Source: Stratiolaelaps scimitus (lineage: Eukaryota > Arthropoda > Arachnida > Mesostigmata > Laelapidae). Taken from it: DNA of 64,000 nucleotides. This document shows, piece by piece, positions 36,595 to 49,600 of the stretch; the first letter of the stretch is position 1, and every line of letters begins with the position of its first letter. Below the pieces are notes generated by a model. It ran no database searches, was not told the origin of the DNA, and saw only the letters and a program-made list of their open reading frames with translations. The stretch lies in assembly GCA_019614645.1 (NCBI GenBank), contig JABWDB010000004.1, positions 18,786,001-18,850,000 of the forward strand, read 5' to 3'. The translations under genes were made by a program, and so were the position numbers.

Positions 36595-37410
36595 ACATGT
36601 ACGTGAATATGTACGTGAACACACATTGTTTTTCTCAATACCTGACAATTACTTCGCAATACATAGCAATCATAGGATACGAACAAATCAAAGTATTATA
36701 GAAATATTGTGCCATTCATCGATTCCACTGAGTGGACTTCCTGTTCGTCATCTGCTGCCTCTTGTTTCCGATGACAAAATATGGCCTGCTTTGCTGCCCA
36801 ATATTACGCTCGCTACACGGCTGTCTGTGTTGTTGGTCACGACCCCGTACAACTAACTATCATATCGCGCTCGGTGCGTGTATCTTTGACTTTCGGACGT
36901 CGTCGGATGAATTTAGACGGCATTCATTGTCTCTTTATATGTCCTTGATATACAAGCCAAACTACATTTAATCGCTTGCCTCATATCGTTGTTTAGATAA
37001 GCGCCATCAGACTGTCTGCCGTTGACGCGACCTTGAATGTATAGACGCTTAGTATCTGGTCTAAGCGAACTCGTTTCGAAATTGAACTCGGCGTGCTCGA
37101 GTGTTACGTTGCTAAACTCGCCTGTAGCTGTAGTAGTATTACAAAACACATCTGAGCGACACCACACAAATTGACTTACCTACTACTTCAACATGTCAAC
37201 GTGTAGTGCCGTGTCGATAATGTGATATCGATGAGGAGTAATTTATCCCTTGATTTCTAGACGACATAACACTAGCGTTACCGGATCAGTTAATCAAGAA
37301 ACAAATTCAAATAGGTAAATAAATCACCGTTGACGTTTTGTTTTTTTCTACCGAGCACTGATTACAAACGTGCTCACGGGCAACGGGCAAACTGTACAAC
37401 AGGAATCAAA

Positions 37411-37416
37411 TTTATT
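37411..37416 (-). terminator. Poly(A) signal of UBR7
   Basis: AATAAA on the minus strand 108 bp after the UBR7 stop. Confidence 0.6.
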
Positions 37417-37523
37417 CAAATAATAAATACAACATAGCGCCGCGGTCCAAAAATCACCTAGTCGATTTCGTACTGTCGATACTCCGACTGGCCTCAGCCA
37501 AACGGCGTCCAATTGTGCTCGAT

Positions 37524-40500
37524 TTACCGACACATATAGCTGAGAGGCGGAGGAGCTGAACTTTTTCTCTTTTTCTGCATCTCTTCGAAGAAGTTCTGGA
37601 TATCGCTGGCCGTGACAACCTTATTTTGGCTCGCCTGCTCTCGCAGGAACTCGGTTAGGCAGCTCTTCAATTTGTTGTACCCTGTCAGTGGGAGGGGGGG
37701 GGGGGGGCATGAAACGACAACGGCGCAAACAAAGTCGTTGGGTTAAATATAGTAAATACGAATAAATACTTCCTCGAACGTACAATTTTTTTTTCTGCCG
37801 AAAATTATAATAGCTTGCACACAACTCTTGCTACCTTGCTGCTTTTAGATAGCGCTTCTACTGACCCTGCTTGATAGTGCATAGAAACACGATGGCGTCG
37901 AAGTACGATGATGAATCATCTGTACGTCATAGGCCTTTCACAAATGGTGAAATACTTTAAAGGGATAGTGCAAACGCGGGCATTAACATTAGTTGATAGA
38001 CCTATTTAGCATGTACCATATTATAGGCAACGTATTCTTTTCGACCACTTTCTTATCAATCAACTTATCAACTGGGCACCCACCATCGATGAGATCAATC
38101 TTGACGCCATGGTCCATCTTGTTCAGAGCACTCATTAACGGGTCCTCCTGTGGTCCGTCTTCTCGGCGCTTACGGATTCCGCGATCCTCGTACGCTCCAA
38201 CGGTGTCATCGGCTCGAAGCAAAAACGACAACCTCTCCTTGAGGTACATCTCATTGCAGTCAGCACAGGTGCACAGGAGTGACCGCCACAATTTTGGCCA
38301 CACAGCACCCGACTTGGGAATTGGTTCGACAACTGGCAATCTCGTCAAAATGCACGATGCTGACTTCTAAAAAGGAAACGACACAGGGAGAGTTCATATA
38401 GCTTGAATGTTACCTCGCTCACATGGGTAACACTGAGCACAACTTTATATCCACATGACGCCAACTTAGCTTAGCTAAAATAGTTGAGATATGGTTGGCA
38501 TACCTCTGATGTAGCAGCTGTGGATTCTCCAGCGGTGTCACCCTGGCCCTCCTCGGGTCGAAGCCTTTTAGGTTTCGGCTCGGAATTACCCTCAACCGTC
38601 GTAACATCGACGTTCAAGTCCGCCTCCTTCGCCTTAGCTAATCTGTTGTATTTCCAAAGGAACGGGTGCGCTTTCATGCAGTCGTCGCAAACCAGCTCCT
38701 CGAAATCGTCTGAGTTAGCCGCTGTTAACCCGATATGACTCAGATGGAACCTAAAACCACGACGACATTTGACCATTACAAAGGGGATAGTAGGATACGA
38801 CAAATAACCGGTTTCGATTCAATAAATATTGTGTCGGAAGGTGCACCAAAACCCCGGCATCGCAGACAATCGTGACCAGCCTATGCGTTTTGTACTGCCA
38901 ATTCGATATTAGTCAAGCGTATCGCTAAACTTCGTACCAATGCAATCGTGTTTGTTGTACCTTCGTTCGACGAATTTAATAGCTTCCCATCTCTGTCGGG
39001 GAACCGGATAGGTAACCAACATACGTATTATACTTTGGATAACGCATCGGTTAACAATTATATTCGGCGTCTGGAAAACGTTTAATGTGTTGGGATTGCC
39101 CTGAAACAATGGCAGGTTCACTAGTGGTGGTCAAATATATTTGTTGTGATATATTGATGATATTATGATTGATATGATGACATGTTCATTGATTTTTTGT
39201 CAGTTCAGACAACGCTGGCCTGTTCTGACCCTATCTCGATAGGGAGTAGCTGTTACGGAGGTATGTATGTAAGCAAGGGTGAATTGCCCTTTAGCTAGCA
39301 ATTTCTTAAGGTAGTCAACGTCTTAAAATAAAATCTTCTCTCCTCTCCAGAGACCGGCTTTCAGCCCTCAACACAATGGGAAATAAGAGACTGTTTAGGC
39401 CCGTACCAGTCTTCGCAGACGACGCACTGCAACATCTCCTCGGGATCACTACGTTCGGAGTCCGGATACGGCCGCGAGCAGCGGCAGTATTTTCCCGAGA
39501 AGTTCTGGTTGTACGAGTTTTCGCTGTTAACAGCTGCCTTTGCCTGCAGCGAGTCGTTGATTCCAAGCAAGCATACATCAAGTTCAGTCAAGTGACCCGT
39601 TGTACCTCAGCTGTTAAATCGGGAATATTTTAATCACTGCAGCGACACAATATAGTATCGATGTTATCTACAAGTGGCCGCCTAATCGTCCTTCCAATTC
39701 AGAATCTCGCAGATGAAACACTAAAAAATGCTAACCTTCCATTGCTAGTAGAATCTATCGAATCTGAAATACACGATTTTATATTGCCATCTCTGCGATG
39801 GTATTGAGTCGTACATTTCAGATTGAGGCATCTCACGAGGGTCCCCTTCGATGAAAAGGAGCGTTTTGCATTAAACGAAGTTATGAGATAAAGGTTTCTC
39901 TCTAGTTTTCATTCAGCATCGCTCCCCAGTTCAATCTTTGTCCTTAGGCGTTTTCAGCAGAGAACTAGGCATTTTATTATTATTTTTCCATCTCGAAGCT
40001 GCAGCTGATCTCAAACAAGGATCTATACTTTGAAGACGCTCTCGCGTTTGCTGTCCGTGTAATTACACGAAATCCTTTACAATGAAGTAAACGACAGTAG
40101 CGTTCCGTCACCTTCGAGGGTCTTCATAACGGTTTTCGACCTATCATCTGATGAGACATATATCGCGTGTCCTCAATCTTCTAGTTCTATACCCGTTTGT
40201 CTGAGTTTACCCACACTCCAACGTCGAACAAAACAAGATCGACCATAGACAACTGCGTGAAGGAGATAGGAGAAGATGGTAGTTGAAACTTACCGAGTAC
40301 AGTGAGCAGGCCATGTTAGGAAATTTGCTGTTCCCGCAGTCGCATCGGAAGTTCCGCTTCGTATACAGTTCGTAGAGCTCGTGACCGTCATGACATGCAT
40401 ATGAACATGCAAGACAGACTCCAGCACCAGTTGACTGCGGTGCACAGGTGGCACACGCATAAAGGGCCTGCCTGTCGACGTATCCCTGGATACATAAGGA

Positions 40501-41288
40501 TGCGAGTTTCTTTCTTTAGTTAGATAAAAGGACAGTGTATAATCGATGGGCCCCAGGTAAACAATTCTCCTGCAACTGTGCTTGCTCAGCTTGCTCATAC
40601 CGCATAATTTCGGGGCTTGGCGCATAGCAACGAACGACGTCGCGACTCATGCAGCACAGCTAACATGTATATCTCGCATACATATACATACGGCAAACTC
40701 TTCAACATGGTACTCAGTCTACACTGTATAATAGTATTCGTCCAATCCCCTCCCCCTCCCCAACAAAAGAAGATCTACCAGATACTGATATTTGAAAATA
40801 ATCCACACAAATAACAAATCATAACAGGAAACCCATCGTTGTTTCATTCCCATAGTCATAGACTGTGTTCCACGTATCTTCTTCATGATAGTCAGTGTGT
40901 CACAGATTTCAGCGGGCAGCGCTAATTTTTCTATTTCTCTTGTCTCATATTCAACTCGGCAATTTTCGTCTCTATCACTACTCACGTAATCTGCGCCAGA
41001 GAACAACACATCCTAAAGTTAGTCTTAACCGAAACACTACGAAATATCGTCATCATCGAGATGGATCTGACACTACTTATGTATTTCTCATACTACCTTG
41101 ACATAGCTGCAGCTTTTCGCGTCCGAAGCGCCGAGAACAGCGGCCGCATCCGCTTGCAGAGATTCCTCTTCATCGAGGATTTCCTGCAGGGTTACGCTGT
41201 CTTCCCGATCTGGATCAGCTGCCCTTACCCCAGCAGGCGTGTCGTTACAACTGCCGTTCGGCGAGTTCTCGCTGCCGCCCGCTGACAT
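37524..41288 (-). CDS. Ubr7: UBR7-type protein: UBR box and PHD-like finger
   Basis: Putative E3 ubiquitin ligase; human UBR7 is reported to act on histone H2B through its PHD finger. Six coding exons (minus): 41288-41097, 40485-40294, 39543-39407, 38750-38504, 38366-38084, 37681-37524 (402 residues; human 425). Exon 1 has the acidic stretch LQEILDEEESLQADAAAVLG and ends at CSYVK. The UBR zinc box lies in exon 2 (residues 65-128: CATCAP, VCLACSYACHDGHELYELYTKRNFRCDCG, split here by function). The PHD-like finger spans exons 3-4 (YCRCSRPYPDSE, MLQCVVCEDWF, LVCDDCMK). The conserved C-terminal part has WRSLLCTCADCNEMY, DDTVGAYEDRG and DIQNFFEEMQKKRK. The start is the first true ATG of the frame, matching family length. 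Head-to-head with RMND5. Confidence 0.95.
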
Positions 41289-42494
41289 GTTCTTCGTGGA
41301 GGAAACCTTGTCGCGGTGTGCGTTACTATGGGCTGTTGCCACAAATGCCGCTATTGTCAGGTGCTGCTAGGGTTGAGCAAGACAACGTCGAGCCTGCAGC
41401 TCCCGTTCGCCACTAACGCTACAGATAGACACCTAGCTAGCCAGCCAGCCAGCCTGTGCGAGTGGTGGCACTGTCGCTGTTAGGAGCTTTTGGCGCGAGC
41501 TGAACACCCCAGGCGCTGAACACGAGCAAAAACATTTGACGTATCGATCTCATCGTATTCGTTGGGACGAGGAAAGTACGGGGTTGATGCCGACAGACAA
41601 CTTCTGCTTGTGGAGAAGCTTTCGACGGACGTACAAGCTCTTTCGACGAGGCGATCTTGACGTGTCTGGTCTATTGAATCTATTGGAGCATTAAATTTAA
41701 ATCTCTCTATTATCCTTATTATTAATTGAATATTAAAAAGGTGCACCTCGCAGGTCGTCTCCGTTTACGTATCGGCGAACAAGCGCAAACAGTTGAACAG
41801 TGTATCGAAACTTTAGCTGTTGTGGTATTTACCCAGAGAAGTCGTCGCTGCTACTGGTGGCAAAACAACCGACCACCCTAACGCTCGGATCGAGCGCCAG
41901 AGGCGGCCCATTGCCAACGTAGAGACGTCTGGCCTACCGAGCAGCAGCAGCCACCAAGCAGCCGTTTAGTCCCAGCTGAGTGCGACTCTCCGCTTTAGTT
42001 CGGTGTTGGTGTTTGTCCCCCAGTCGACGACGGTGGCCAAAGGAAAGAAAGACCAAAAGGAAGAGTTTCGTTCTGTGCCTTCGCAGCAATCATTCGTGGG
42101 GGACTTTCCGAGCTCGAACATCGACGACTAGCTGTATGGATGTGGCTGCGCGTGTAGGTGCTAGAGGGCTGCTAGATACACTCGATGGCGCCTCAACTGT
42201 GAAGTTGCTTTCGCACACGGCTGACTACAGGTCTCAGTCGTCTTTTGCTGGCTGGTGTTCATCGTAACAGTAACAGCAGCAGCAGCAGCAATAACATCCG
42301 AGGACAGTTGAGGCAGGCGACTCGAGCCCGCTTTGCTGTTGCAGTCACGCAGCAGGCTCGCTCGAACCAGCTGATAGTGAAGTGTTAGGTGTTTGTTCTT
42401 TTTTTTGTGTGTAATATTATTATTATCGCGGTTTGCTGCTGGCTTTGTGTGTCGTGAACGAGAGGGCTTGGCTCTCTTGATCATCATAGGCACA
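41289..42494. promoter_or_regulatory. Divergent promoter region between UBR7 and RMND5
   Basis: 1.2 kb between two start codons that point away from each other. It is GC-richer than its surroundings with CAG triplets near 41940-41960 and 42270-42295. No TATA box stands out. It probably contains both promoters and 5' leaders. Confidence 0.55.
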
Positions 42495-43348
42495 ATGGAG
42501 GCCTGTATCGCTGTCGAAAAGGAAGTCGATAAGGTGGTCTCGAAGCTTGAGAGCTTCGAGAAACATCAAGCGAAGACACTTCAAGACTTGATCGACACGG
42601 TGTCAAGTATGGAACAGGAGATTGGTGCTGGCACGTATCGAATTTTAGCTGGGATTAATATATATATATATATATATATACATATATCTAGGTAATTCAT
42701 GGTGAAGAGATTGTAAAATCATTGCTAAGCAGTCACCACTATATAACCAGGCGACACGATGAGATACAGGCATATAAAATACAAAGTCCAGAGTTCCAGT
42801 AAATGTTCGAATCGCTCGTATACAAGTTAACAATTATATTAATTCGGAGTCTCGCCTAAACCAAATATGAAGTGTGTCCTCTCGTGTACAGTAAGGAGCC
42901 GAGACGAAACATTAATGGCGCCTAGAAAATAGTAGCTCACACATAAATGCAACGTCCTCCTCTAGTAGAGTTTCTCGAACGAAGGTTCAAATCGCAAATC
43001 ACGACGTATCCTGCAATTGCGTGGGAATGACGCAGCTTCTTTTACTTACGTCGCTATTTCAACAGGAGAAAACATTTAACCGTACGTGCGAATAAATGCG
43101 AAACCATCAGCCACTGTCAACTTTACCACTTAACTAACTATGCTGACTTTCTGTTGATGCTGCCTTTTGTCTCGTTCCCTCAGTTGAAAGGGATGTCCGG
43201 GAAACCAACACTGTGGTCTTAGATACGTGCGTAAAGAAGATTAAAGATGTTACAATTTCGCTCGCCACACAACATCGGGATCTTCACGGGACCGTATCGA
43301 AAGTGGGCAAAGTCATCGACAAGGTTTGTTATGTGTAATATAAGTTAA

Positions 43349-43392
<44 letters not shown>

Positions 43393-44844
43393 TTAACGTG
43401 AAATAGATACCGTCTAAATACCATAGAAATCGACTGGTTGATGTTCAAGCTAGATATTGTGGACACATGATATTATGTTTTGTCAAAGTATCATATCACT
43501 TAAAGATGATTCTGGCTCTTTATCTGTTGTACAAATCTCGTATACAAATGCGTCTTGCAGCCAGTGTAGCGTATCATAGGTACTAGAACGTAATGACATG
43601 AGCCGCATTGTACCGCATAATTGAACAAATACACACTAGCGAGTATCTCCCCTTCTTCTAAATGTAAATTATTTCGGGTAGCCTCCCAGCCTCAAACGTT
43701 TAACGTCCACCGTACTCTGCTGTCGGCATTGCTTCATAAGACGGACAACCCCTTTTAAATGCAAATCTGCAATGATGGGAATCGTATCTATGTAAGCACT
43801 TACGTGTCCCCTGCGACTGCAAGGCGCACTCGAATGCACCACGCCACCGGGGACCCTTGTTCCTTCCCCTTGTCCCGACAAATGGGTGATATTCTCGAAT
43901 AACCTTCGGTGTTTGTTGTTCTTCTATTTGTGCTGTTGTATTTCTCCTGCTTTTCTTCATGTTTTTTCCGTTCCCTCTCCTTCTCGATCTTGTTATACTC
44001 GTTGTCTTTGATCAGAATTTCATGTCAGACTTTGCAGCTACATCCAAAGAAGGTGTATTCGAAGATGGAAAATCACAAGCGATGGTCAATCAGGTAGTAT
44101 GCGAACACTTCCTACGTAAAGGTTACCTCGATATCGCCGAGGAGCTTGTAAGGGAGGCCAACATACAGCTGCCACAAAACTACAGAGAACCTTTCACAGG
44201 TAGGCATAGATCCATCTCCCCGTTTCTTGTATAGTGGATCCGTTCTTAGAGTCGACTCAACTCAATCCAGTGACGAACTTTGCTCTAACTAGCAGGATAA
44301 TGTCCCTCTCTCTCTCGAGGGACATGATCCTGGATTTTGTCCTGGATGACAAGCCATTCATACATTACACAATCGAGAGCATACGCATACCACGACCGCC
44401 TTTATTCTTTTGGAGCTCAGCCTCGTTTAACGACTACCTTTCCGCTTCAGAGCTCAACCGCATCCTCGACTCTCTTCGTCGACGCGACCTTCAACCGGCC
44501 CTCGATTGGGTGAACCTTCATCGCGTAAGGTTGAACGCGCAAAACTCGGAGCTCGAATTGAAGCTGCATCGGTTGCAGTTTGTTCGGCTCCTGGTGGGAG
44601 GCGCGACGTCTACCGAAGTCGTTTCCTACGCGAGACAACACCTGCAGCAGTTAGCTGACAGACATAAGAAGGATATTCAGACACTGATGGGCTGCCTTCT
44701 CTTCACGAGTTCAACTGACCGGCAGGCTTTGGCCAATAGCCCATATGGTCATCTACTCGACAGTGCGCTCTGGACCGACATCTGTCAGGTAGCTGTCAAA
44801 CGCAGAATAAAGCTATCAGCTTGCTCAATGGTTCTACCAGCAAA

Positions 44845-44916
<72 letters not shown>

Positions 44917-45373
44917 ACTTGTCTATGATCCAATGATCCACGACTAGAGCATTTTTTCAGATCATCGCAAGACGTTTCATTTACGTTTCCATTTATTTCA
45001 CTGCATTTACAACGACTTCTCCCATACTATCGATGCAGTGAATCACACGCTGCTCCTACACAAGCTCGAAGCGTTACGGGCCGATATGATTACGGTCTGC
45101 GGGGTCAACGCCTATATATTCAACCATGAATTTGTGTGCAAATCGACGATTTGCGCAGCAAACACCCCTTCCGAAGGCTCCTGCGTTGACCCACGTCTCC
45201 TACGAATATTTGTCTCTCGTTGCGTCAGTACCCAACGCCATCATGTATACAGTTCACACAGATGACATGAGGATCTCCCTGATAGTCCATATTATCTTTA
45301 ATATTACCGAGCTAGTAAATTCCTCAAACCGTATTTGCTGCACGATATTCCGATATTTCATACTTGTCAAGCG

Positions 45374-45415
<42 letters not shown>

Positions 45416-46660
45416 AATAAAACAAAAAAGTAGATTATAATATATATATATATAATCTACTTTTTTAGTTTTATTGTTTTTGAAAATGTGATATCGTTAG
45501 CTAATAAAATAGATCAGCTGCACCATTATCATAATAACTCCGCAACTCTCTGTTCTTGTTCAATTTCTACTGTGCTGCAGGTGTTTTCTCGGGACGCTTG
45601 CACCTTGCTAGGTCAGTCCGTTGAAAGTCCGCTATCGGTGTGCGTCAACGCGGGGTGTACAGCAGTGCCGTCATTGTTGAGTATCAAACAAGTTATGCAA
45701 CAACGACAAGTTAACGTATGGTGTGGAATGGACGAACTACCGGTAAGTGTGCCATTATAATTTTGGCTAAATTCCCTCATACGAGGCCATTTGATCCTTG
45801 GCTGATCGCAAACGGTTTCATTTACCACCGACAGTAGTTGGACAACTACAGCAAGCAAATATTGCCTTGTTCATCATCTGTGTAGGCAGCAAGCGGGTTC
45901 TAAAGCCAGCCCCAATCACAGTTAGAATATAGTCATAATGGACAAGTTCGGCATCTACTATTTGTTCGTTAATAGCTTATTGCTCATATCAATTTTAGTG
46001 TCACTCATCCTCTTCACTGATTTCCGTCGTCGTGCTTAACGATATACGCATACATATGTTTGGTTTTGTTCAGATCGAGATTCAGTTGGGCCGTGCGAAT
46101 CAGTTCCACTCGGTGTTTGCCTGTCCTATTCTGCGACAGCAGAGTTCTGATCACAACCCTCCGATGCGGCTGGTGTGTGGACACGTTATATCGAGGGACG
46201 CGCTCCAGAAGCTTTCCAACGCCACGAAGTACGTGCCAACTCACAATTGCGTGTCCCTTAATAAACCAATAATAAGCCTTTATTTAGAGAACATGAATTA
46301 TATAATGGGCGAGGACACTCTATTCGATACGATGTAAAACAAATGACGAAATTGCTAATCTCATTATAGGTACCCGACACCGTGTATGAGTCATAGACAT
46401 AATGGTGCATGAGTAAAAAGCTCGAATATATCTATAATCGAATTTGACATAAAGTAATATTAATTAATACCTTATGCTGTTAAAATCGTTAGTCTTCTTT
46501 TTATTTTATTTCATGTCCGCGTGAGAGAATTGTATCGATACGCGTAAACGCATTGTTTAATCACCGTTTTTTTCTATATTCACTGCGTTGTTTCAGGCTC
46601 AAGTGTCCGTACTGTCCTGTCGAGCAGAATCCAAGTGATGCCAGGGAGGTTCATTTTTGA
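42495..46660 (+). CDS. Rmnd5: RMND5 (GID2-like) RING subunit of the CTLH/GID E3 ligase
   Basis: Catalytic RING partner (with MAEA) in the CTLH/GID ubiquitin ligase, cytoplasmic and nuclear. Seven coding exons: 42495-42624, 43184-43323, 44016-44199, 44451-44788, 45581-45742, 46074-46228, 46597-46660 (390 residues; human RMND5A 391). All phases close. N-terminal helical region [19 protein letters not shown]; LisH/CTLH part from about residue 105 ([18 protein letters not shown], then [31 protein letters not shown]); conserved [13 protein letters not shown]. The Gid-type degenerate RING is near residues 333-385 ([39 protein letters not shown]). Introns hold a SINE and three (TA)n runs. The exon 1 donor (G|GTGCTG) is weak but is the one that keeps frame. 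Confidence 0.95.
43349..43394. repeat. (TA)n microsatellite, RMND5 intron 2
   Basis: Dinucleotide run interrupted once by GT. Confidence 0.9.
43697..43851 (-). mobile_element. tRNA-derived SINE, copy A (RMND5 intron 2)
   Basis: Aligns by eye over about 150 bp with 59291-59433: shared TTTAACGTCCAC, GCATTGCTTC, TAAGACGGAC and CACCACGCCACCG. In minus orientation the head starts with a box-A-like TGGCGTGGTGCATTC. The box B position is degraded here (ATACGATTCCC). Confidence 0.65.
44848..44914. repeat. (TA)n microsatellite, RMND5 intron 4
   Basis: A pure run of more than 30 AT dinucleotides, 60 bp after the exon 4 donor. Confidence 0.95.
45377..45412. repeat. (TA)n microsatellite next to a palindrome
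   Basis: A pure AT run adjoining the inverted repeat at 45412-45479. Confidence 0.95.
45412..45479. repeat. Near-perfect palindrome in RMND5 intron 4
   Basis: Left arm AAACAATAAAACAAAAAAG... (27 bp) and right arm are exact inverse complements apart from one extra base in the right arm. The loop is a short (TA)n. About 100 bp upstream of the exon 5 acceptor. Confidence 0.85.
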
Positions 46661-49600
46661 GCTAGTGGCCAGATAAATGGTAAACGACTCTGGTCGTATC
46701 CATGTAATAGTTGAAAGGGCAAAATGAAATCTAGTTTTTCTGACCGATTGCTTCTTGTAGAATCGTATGTGCTGCGGACAGATGGATGAATGGGAATCTT
46801 AGCTGTTTGAGTGACCTAGCGTGACCACACATCAGTTGCACGAGTGTTCGACGACTTACGTATGGATGGTTCGTGACTTCTCTTACGAATTAGTTGTACT
46901 GTTCGTATAATTATCGAAATAATACTATTGGGAATAATATCGTTATTATTATTATTATGAGGGGAGTGATAGCAACTTGTGATGATGATAATTGTAATGA
47001 TACTGATTCCGAGAATTAACTCGCTGCGGGCCGCAAACCTGTAGGAAATTCACGAAGTAAGATTAGTAAAAATACCGGGAGCCACTAGATAGTGTTTGTT
47101 TATTTACAACAGCTGCTGCAAACGATGAATTTGTTGAATAGCTATTACGAGCTGGCGTACTGTTTGTGTGTGATGGCGGAACAGAGTCGGGAGATCAACG
47201 GGTACTGACGGTCGGGCAGACCTAGGTGTTGTCACGTCTATAACGAAGCCATGTTATGGGGGTTCATCAAGAATATCGAGCACGCCTTGCCGCGCAAAAA
47301 AATCATCATACGCGTACATACACAAACACACAGAGAACAAATAAACAAAAATAAAACGAGCTAACATTACGTTTGCGACAACAGCGGCAGCAGCAATAAC
47401 CAGCTGTATGAACTCGTGTATATATTATTGACATTGAATATAATATGATTAATGAAATAAAACAATTAGTAATCACAATAATCACCATTATGGTTTTAGC
47501 TAGTAGTCATACTATTACTGATAATAATAATAATAGAAATATACTGGTTATAAATACTAGCAACAATGACAACCCTTGGCAATGAGCTGAACAAATACAA
47601 CAGTAATAAAGCAAGTATGAGATACATTTAAGCAGAGCAGGGAACACATCACAAATGAGACAGAGAGAGAGAGAAACATGGGGGTGTTTGGCAAGCGGTG
47701 ATGGACAAGTTGGCCGGGTCAAATAAATCGAAAGAAAATTATTTTTTTGCGTCTGTCCATGTGCGCCTGTGTGTGTTAGGTGTGTGATTGTTGTGTTCGA
47801 GCTTTGCCGTAGAGAAACGTGTACGTACGCTAAACGGCGCGCAAGAGTAGGCTCTCCCTCTCTCGAGAGAAAGAGAGAGAGAGAGAGGCGCTAGGAATGG
47901 CGATAGCCGATGGATAACTAGTAGTAGTAGCAGTTAGTAGTATCATGATGATTCAAATACAGCAGTAGCTAACGAAAAATTAATGATACGTTTAGTGATC
48001 AAGCATGCTTACGAGGGAGTGATGATCATGTACCACTATGATGATTGACCTTTCTTCCTTTTTATTTCCTCATTATCATATATCGTTGCTGCACCTGCTG
48101 TTAGTGGTGTACTTGTCGCGTTCGAGCTTCGCGTAACGTGAGATGTTGATAACGAGACATGATACAAACGCGGGAAGTTTCCACGTGATAATACTGCAGG
48201 TGGAACTGAATGCCTGCAAAAGCAACCGAACCGGGAACCACCTAGATCAAGAAGGCAATGGGGGCGATGAGAGCAAGCGATGAACGACGTAGCTAATGGT
48301 GACATTAACTCTTAACATAGACAAACTGGCAATGGTAACAATCTGTATAACTAACTAACTATATATATACATATATATATTTATAAAGTTACACGAAAAT
48401 AAAGACAGCTATGGAACACTTATGTGCGTGTTGGTCTTGCGTATTGTAATTCGTAGAATCGTGCAGTTGTAGTAAGAATGACTCGCGCGTTGTACGATAA
48501 TATACAAGCGCTTCACGCTTGTATTTTATTATCTTTCCTCTTTAGTATTAATTACACACACACAAAGAGACACGGCGTGGAATTGCGCCCGCGTTTTTGG
48601 ACTGCTTTGTTTTTCGTATAAACACTGCCATCGATGTCACACGATTTGTTCTGTGAGTAAACGACATAATTCCATACTTTTGGAATGGCTCCGAGGGTAA
48701 GATACACGCGGTTATGAGTGCAACTGCTGAGGGTTGCAATATAATTAGGACTATGATCATTGTTATTAATATTATTATTGTTGTACAATTTTGTAATAAC
48801 TACCAAATTGACTCTACGCCATTCGGACAGGCATACACACAATCAAAAACGAACTACAAAGTCAGTAATTGTAACAATAATTGTCATCACGATGGCTGCT
48901 GTGATGACGGCTAAAATATACTTACGTATGTATTGTAGGTATTTATTTATACATTTACCAGTTGTATAATTGTCATGTCATTATCTGCATGCAATAACCA
49001 CCGTACGTTACTACCATCTCCTCTCATATTGGACTCGTCATTATCGCCATTATACAGTCTCATCGTTTTCTTCAAACAGTATCATTATCATAATTTCAAC
49101 AATCGTCATATTTCAACAACACTTTATACCTAGTCCACACTTGTTGAAGTGCCCTCAGGGGTAGTGGGGAAGGGTCTCACAAAAAAGAATCCGATTCTTC
49201 CGCTTTCACTCGCAGCCGATACAGTGAATTTGGGCGTTGTTACTATGATGAAATATTTCCACTTGCTCTATTTTTCGCAATTTATTGTAGTCACTTTTCG
49301 TCAATTATTTTGAGTAAAATCTGGCCGCCTGATTACTGAAGTAGTATTAATCGACGTTGCAGCACCACAGACTCAGACGTCAGTAAATCGTCTCGACGTT
49401 ATCTTGACATTGATCAACTCCCGAGGCCAGCTTGCTGCTCAACAAGGCGTGAAGCGAGGGAGGATCAGATCTGCATCGTGCCGAACAAACAAACTCTATA
49501 TGCATTTGTTGTTCCGTTACACACGCACACACACATTCACGTCAATCTGCAGTGCTTCGTGGATAGATATATATGCAACGCCCGTATCCTCGAAACCTGT

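Larger units (their letters stand above)
35210..37523. other. Tail-to-tail intergenic region between JKAMP and UBR7
   Basis: No gene seen. JKAMP 3' UTR probably ends after AATAAA at 35629-35634. UBR7 (minus) has TTTATT on the plus strand, that is AATAAA in its sense, at 37411-37416, about 110 bp past its stop. (TA)n runs occur near 35716-35755 and 36565-36595. Confidence 0.5.
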
